Under the pieces are notes generated by a model, which was given only the letters and a program-made list of their open reading frames with translations, was not told where the DNA came from and searched no databases. Source: an uncultured Oscillospiraceae bacterium (GTDB lineage: Bacteria > Bacillota > Clostridia > Oscillospirales > Oscillospiraceae). From it: 64,000 nt of DNA. Position 1 is the stretch's first letter. Every line of letters begins with the position of its first letter. The position numbers were made by a program, and so were the translations under genes. The DNA is taken from assembly GCA_947599875.1 (NCBI GenBank), contig CANQFV010000010.1, forward strand, positions 1-64,000. The letters are read 5' to 3'. This document shows positions 61,302 to 64,000 of the stretch, one piece after another.

Positions 61302-62186
61302 ATGAAAATCGGACTTATCGGGCTTGGCATCATGGGAAAGCCCATGGCCAAAAATATTCTGAAGGCGGGCTACACGGACCTGCTTGTCTCCGATCTCAAC
61401 CACGCCGCCGTGGAGGAAGTAGCCGCCGCCGGCGCGAAGGCCGCCACCAATGTCGAGATCGGCGAGAGCTGTGATGTGGTCCTCACTATGCTCCCTAATT
61501 CTCCCCACGTCAAGGCCGTCATGTTGGGAGAGGACGGCGTCGCCGCCCATATGCGCCCCGGAACGGCCTTCATCGACATGAGCTCCATAAATCCCGTGGC
61601 TTCCAAAGAGATCGCCGCGGAGCTGGCGAAAAAGGACATAGATATGCTGGATGCCCCCGTTTCCGGCGGGGAGCCCAAGGCCATTGACGGGACCCTCAGT
61701 TTCATGGTGGGCGGCAAGCAGGAGGTATTCGATAAATTCAAGCCTCTCCTGGAGACTATGGGCGCCTCCGTGGTGCGCTGCGGCGACGTGGGCGCGGGCA
61801 ATACCACAAAGCTTGCCAATCAGATCATCGTGGCCTGCAACATCCAGGCCCTGGCGGAGGCTTTGACCCTGGCGCAGAAGGCCGGTGTCGATCCGACGCT
61901 GGTGTTTGAGGCCATCCGCGGCGGCCTTGCCGGCTCCACGGTGATGAATGCCAAGGCCCCCATGATGATCGCGGGCAATGATAAACCGGGCTTCAAGATC
62001 GACCTTCACATCAAGGACCTGAACAACGCCCTGGATTGCGCCCATACGGTGGGCGCGCCCCTTCCCATGACGGCCCAGGTCCAGGAGGTCCTCCAGTGGC
62101 TCCACAATGAGGGCTGTGGCGGCTGTGACCACAGCGCCATCGCCAAGTATTATGAGCATCTGACCGGAATTCTGATTGGCAGATAA
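61302..62186 (+). CDS. GarR-type 2-hydroxy-3-oxopropionate reductase
   Basis: The 294-residue beta-hydroxyacid dehydrogenase has the NAD(P) loop GLIGLGIMGKPMAKN, the substrate motif DAPVSGGEPKAIDG and catalytic K170 in GAGNTTKLANQI. It resembles tartronate-semialdehyde reductase (GarR) or 3-hydroxyisobutyrate-type enzymes; GarR is favoured by the glycerate 2-kinase at 40888. The gene follows the permease by 33 nt with CAGGAGG and is 14 nt from the next dehydrogenase. Confidence 0.85.
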   Translation: MKIGLIGLGIMGKPMAKNILKAGYTDLLVSDLNHAAVEEVAAAGAKAATNVEIGESCDVVLTMLPNSPHVKAVMLGEDGVAAHMRPGTAFIDMSSINPVASKEIAAELAKKDIDMLDAPVSGGEPKAIDGTLSFMVGGKQEVFDKFKPLLETMGASVVRCGDVGAGNTTKLANQIIVACNIQALAEALTLAQKAGVDPTLVFEAIRGGLAGSTVMNAKAPMMIAGNDKPGFKIDLHIKDLNNALDCAHTVGAPLPMTAQVQEVLQWLHNEGCGGCDHSAIAKYYEHLTGILIGR

Positions 62187-62200
62187 GCCAGGGGGAGCAT

Positions 62201-63307
62201 ATGCCGAAAATAAATAAGGTCGTCACCACCGTGTGGTACGATAAAGAGCATATGTACACACTTCGCCGCGTCTTCCCGGAGGCCCGGTTCGTCTACGTGG
62301 ATTTTTACGACAAGGAGAAGCTGGAGCGGGAGGCCAGGGACGCGGACGCGGCCATTCTCATGGGGGACGTGGACCCGTGTCTTTTGGGAGAGAACAGCCT
62401 TAAATGGATACACTGCGACCACGCGGGGCTCAATGGCTCGGCCCGCCCGGAGGTCTTCCAACGGGGTATTCCCGTCACGGGCGCCGCGGGACGGAGCGCC
62501 CCGGTGCTTGCGGAACACTGCATCTATTTCATGCTCCAGAGCTGCTACCACACCCGTGAGCTTATAAAGGCCCAGACCGACCATCAGTGGGGCGTGGAGG
62601 GTATGCGCGACTGGCGGGGCCTCTATGGGCGGACCGCCGGGATCGTCGGCATGGGCAACAATGGCCGTATGCTGGCCCAGCGCCTGCACGCCCTTGGCAT
62701 GAAGCTCATCACCTACGATAAATTCCCGGTAAAGGGCTTTGACTATGTGGACAAGAAGCTCACCTCCTCCGAAGGGGACACCATCGAGCCGCTTTTAGCG
62801 GAATGTGATTTTGTGATCCTGTGCATCGCCCTCACCGACGAGACCTTCCACATGATAAACGCCGAGACCATCGGGAAAATGAAGGACGGGGCGGTTTTGA
62901 TCAATATGGCCCGGGGCGGCGTGGTCTGTACCGAGGACCTCGTTGAGGCGCTGAAAAGCGGGAAGCTGGGTGGCGCGGGACTGGACGTATTCGAGTCCCA
63001 GCCCCTGGAGGAGAACAGCCCCCTGTGGGACCTTCCCAATGTGTACATTACACCCCACTCCACACCCCAGGTGCCCGACCGGGCGGGTAGAAGCATTGAG
63101 ATCATTCGGGAGAACGCCCGCCGCTTTGAAGCGGGGGAGCCGCTTCTCAACCTGATGCGCCCCTCGGACGCCATTGGCGACGGCAAGGCCGAGGGAGGCT
63201 GGACCAGGATGATGAATGCCAAGCTCACCCGGGAACAGATCGAGAAAATGGATCTGGAGAAGTATTTCGGGAAACGCGGCTGGACAGACCCCTCCGAGTG
63301 GATGTAA
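62201..63307 (+). CDS. D-2-hydroxyacid dehydrogenase family protein
   Basis: This 368-residue oxidoreductase has the NAD loop in GIVGMGNNGRMLAQRL, catalytic arginine in INMARGGVV, acidic residue in LDVFESQPLEE and histidine in ITPHSTPQV. It is longer than usual at the C-terminus, with an extra 40-residue tail (LTREQIEKMDLEKYFGKRGW) that could be a cap or oligomerisation element. With GarR and the FAD enzyme it would process hydroxy/keto acids from a sugar or glycoside. Substrate unknown. Confidence 0.85.
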   Translation: MPKINKVVTTVWYDKEHMYTLRRVFPEARFVYVDFYDKEKLEREARDADAAILMGDVDPCLLGENSLKWIHCDHAGLNGSARPEVFQRGIPVTGAAGRSAPVLAEHCIYFMLQSCYHTRELIKAQTDHQWGVEGMRDWRGLYGRTAGIVGMGNNGRMLAQRLHALGMKLITYDKFPVKGFDYVDKKLTSSEGDTIEPLLAECDFVILCIALTDETFHMINAETIGKMKDGAVLINMARGGVVCTEDLVEALKSGKLGGAGLDVFESQPLEENSPLWDLPNVYITPHSTPQVPDRAGRSIEIIRENARRFEAGEPLLNLMRPSDAIGDGKAEGGWTRMMNAKLTREQIEKMDLEKYFGKRGWTDPSEWM

Positions 63308-63321
63308 AAAAGTAAGCATGA

Positions 63322-63366
63322 CCGGCGCGTCCGACTCCTTTTCCGGGTATGGCGCGCCGGCCTTTG
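63322..63366 (+). terminator. Possible terminator after the dehydrogenase
   Basis: CCGGCGCG (63322-63329) and CGCGCCGG (63353-63360) can pair around a 23-nt loop, followed by CCTTTGA. The long loop and poor T run make it uncertain. Confidence 0.45.
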
Positions 63367-63399
63367 ACTAAAAGACGGTATGTAAGGGCGTGAGAACAT

Positions 63400-64000
63400 T
63401 TGAGAGAGATCATGAGCTTTAACGACGGCTGGCGTTTTGCCAAGACAGATAAGGTCCCGGAGACGCCGCCGCGAGACTGGGAGAGCGTCACCCTGCCCCA
63501 TACCTGGAACGCAGTGGACGGACAGGACGGCGGCAACGACTACTGGCGGGGAACCGCCATGTACGCAAGAGCCTTCCCGTGCCCGGAGCTGGAACCGGGC
63601 GGCCGCGCGGTGCTTGAATTTCTTGGCGCGGCGATGACGGCGGACGTGTATTTGAACGGCGAGTGCCTCGCGCACCATGAGGGCGGCTACTCCACCTTCC
63701 GGGTAGACATTACCGACGCGCTAAAGGACGAGAACACGCTGACGGTGGCGGTGGACAACTCCGCCAATGACCGGGTCTACCCTCAAAAAGCCGATTTCAC
63801 CTTTTACGGCGGCCTCTACCGGGGCGTGAATTTGATAACCGTCCCGGCGGAGCACTTCGAGCTTGTGAAGGATGGGACGCCGGGAATCAAGGTGACGCCG
63901 GCGCTGTCCGACGACCTAAAAGCCGCCACGGTCACGGTGGAGACGTGGCACAACGGGAGCGAGGTTGAAATAACTCTGAACGGTGAGACGAAGACCGCCC
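63400..64000 (+). CDS. GH2 beta-galactosidase-like glycosidase (5' part)
   Basis: Only the N-terminal 200 residues are in the window; the gene runs off the right edge. They form the GH2 sugar-binding domain: FNDGWRFAKTD, TLPHTWNAVDGQDGGNDY, RGTAMYARAFP, AAMTADVYLNGECLAHHEGG and YGGLYRGVNLITV. A TTG at 63400 gives the usual start (M-R-E-I) and has AAGGG 11 nt upstream; ATG 63412 is the alternative. No signal peptide is seen. The catalytic residues lie beyond base 64000, so the substrate (galactoside or glucuronide) is undecided. Confidence 0.85.
   Translation, partial: MREIMSFNDGWRFAKTDKVPETPPRDWESVTLPHTWNAVDGQDGGNDYWRGTAMYARAFPCPELEPGGRAVLEFLGAAMTADVYLNGECLAHHEGGYSTFRVDITDALKDENTLTVAVDNSANDRVYPQKADFTFYGGLYRGVNLITVPAEHFELVKDGTPGIKVTPALSDDLKAATVTVETWHNGSEVEITLNGETKTA

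Noticed and set aside
60297..62159. 620-codon minus-strand frame across the permease and GarR genes
   Set aside because: It overlaps two well-recognised plus-strand genes and looks like a composition artefact.

Overview
The window looks like chromosomal DNA of a GC-rich gut-type Firmicute (Clostridia; Oscillospirales or Lachnospirales is my guess). The reasons are strong AGGAGG ribosome sites with ATG/GTG/TTG starts, LxxC lipoproteins, Firmicute-type gene families (DegV/DUF1836, YolD with a Y-family polymerase, LplA/LplB/LplC-type ABC importers with an MsmX-type ATPase, circularly permuted GH3 enzymes) and a Clostridia-type integrative conjugative element (ICE). No rRNA, tRNA or CRISPR array was seen.

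Region 1 (1-18.5 kb) is mostly an ICE. It starts with a small ribbon-helix-helix gene and a divergent degV/DUF1836 pair with near-consensus promoters. A tightly overlapping plus-strand operon follows: PrgI-like protein, a small protein resembling a VirB4 N-terminal domain, VirB4 ATPase, an unknown, a membrane NlpC/P60 wall hydrolase, a DUF6103-like protein and two unknowns. An inverted-repeat-rich gap that may be oriT precedes a MobC-like protein, a MobL-type relaxase with a tail of about 12 Sel1 repeats, a DUF3991/Toprim primase-like protein, the VirD4 coupling protein and an HTH protein. Cargo behind it is a DUF6809 protein, a Y-family DNA polymerase and its YolD-like partner. A truncated DUF4241 gene and a 330-bp gene-poor stretch probably mark the right edge. 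No integrase and no VirB6 homologue is visible.

Region 2 (18.8-47.5 kb) is a catabolic region: several alpha/beta hydrolases and a type-B carboxylesterase, a GH51 arabinofuranosidase, a GHL6/GH42-like hydrolase, and an operon with AllG (DUF1116), FdrA/AllF, a 61-residue piece resembling an FdrA C-terminus, a NUDIX hydrolase and a divergent acetate-kinase homologue. Next come an MsmX-type ATPase, a domain-swapped GH3 enzyme, a repeat lipoprotein, a MATE exporter, a hydroxyacid dehydrogenase, a glycerate 2-kinase, an AraC regulator, a GPH sugar symporter and a GH43-like enzyme.

Region 3 (47.5-64 kb) has a tandem NTF2-like protein, a lower-GC AraC/esterase pair, a NagZ-like GH3, an LplA-type binding protein, an AraC regulator with two unknown membrane proteins, an FAD oxidoreductase, two ABC permeases, a GarR-type reductase, a second hydroxyacid dehydrogenase and the start of a GH2 beta-galactosidase.

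Taken together, regions 2 and 3 read as uptake and breakdown of acylated plant-type glycans or glycosides. The oxidoreductases may feed glycerate (GarR, then glycerate 2-kinase) into glycolysis. The AllG/FdrA/kinase operon is the most novel-looking part: it may make ATP from an acyl- or carbamoyl-phosphate whose identity the sequence does not reveal.
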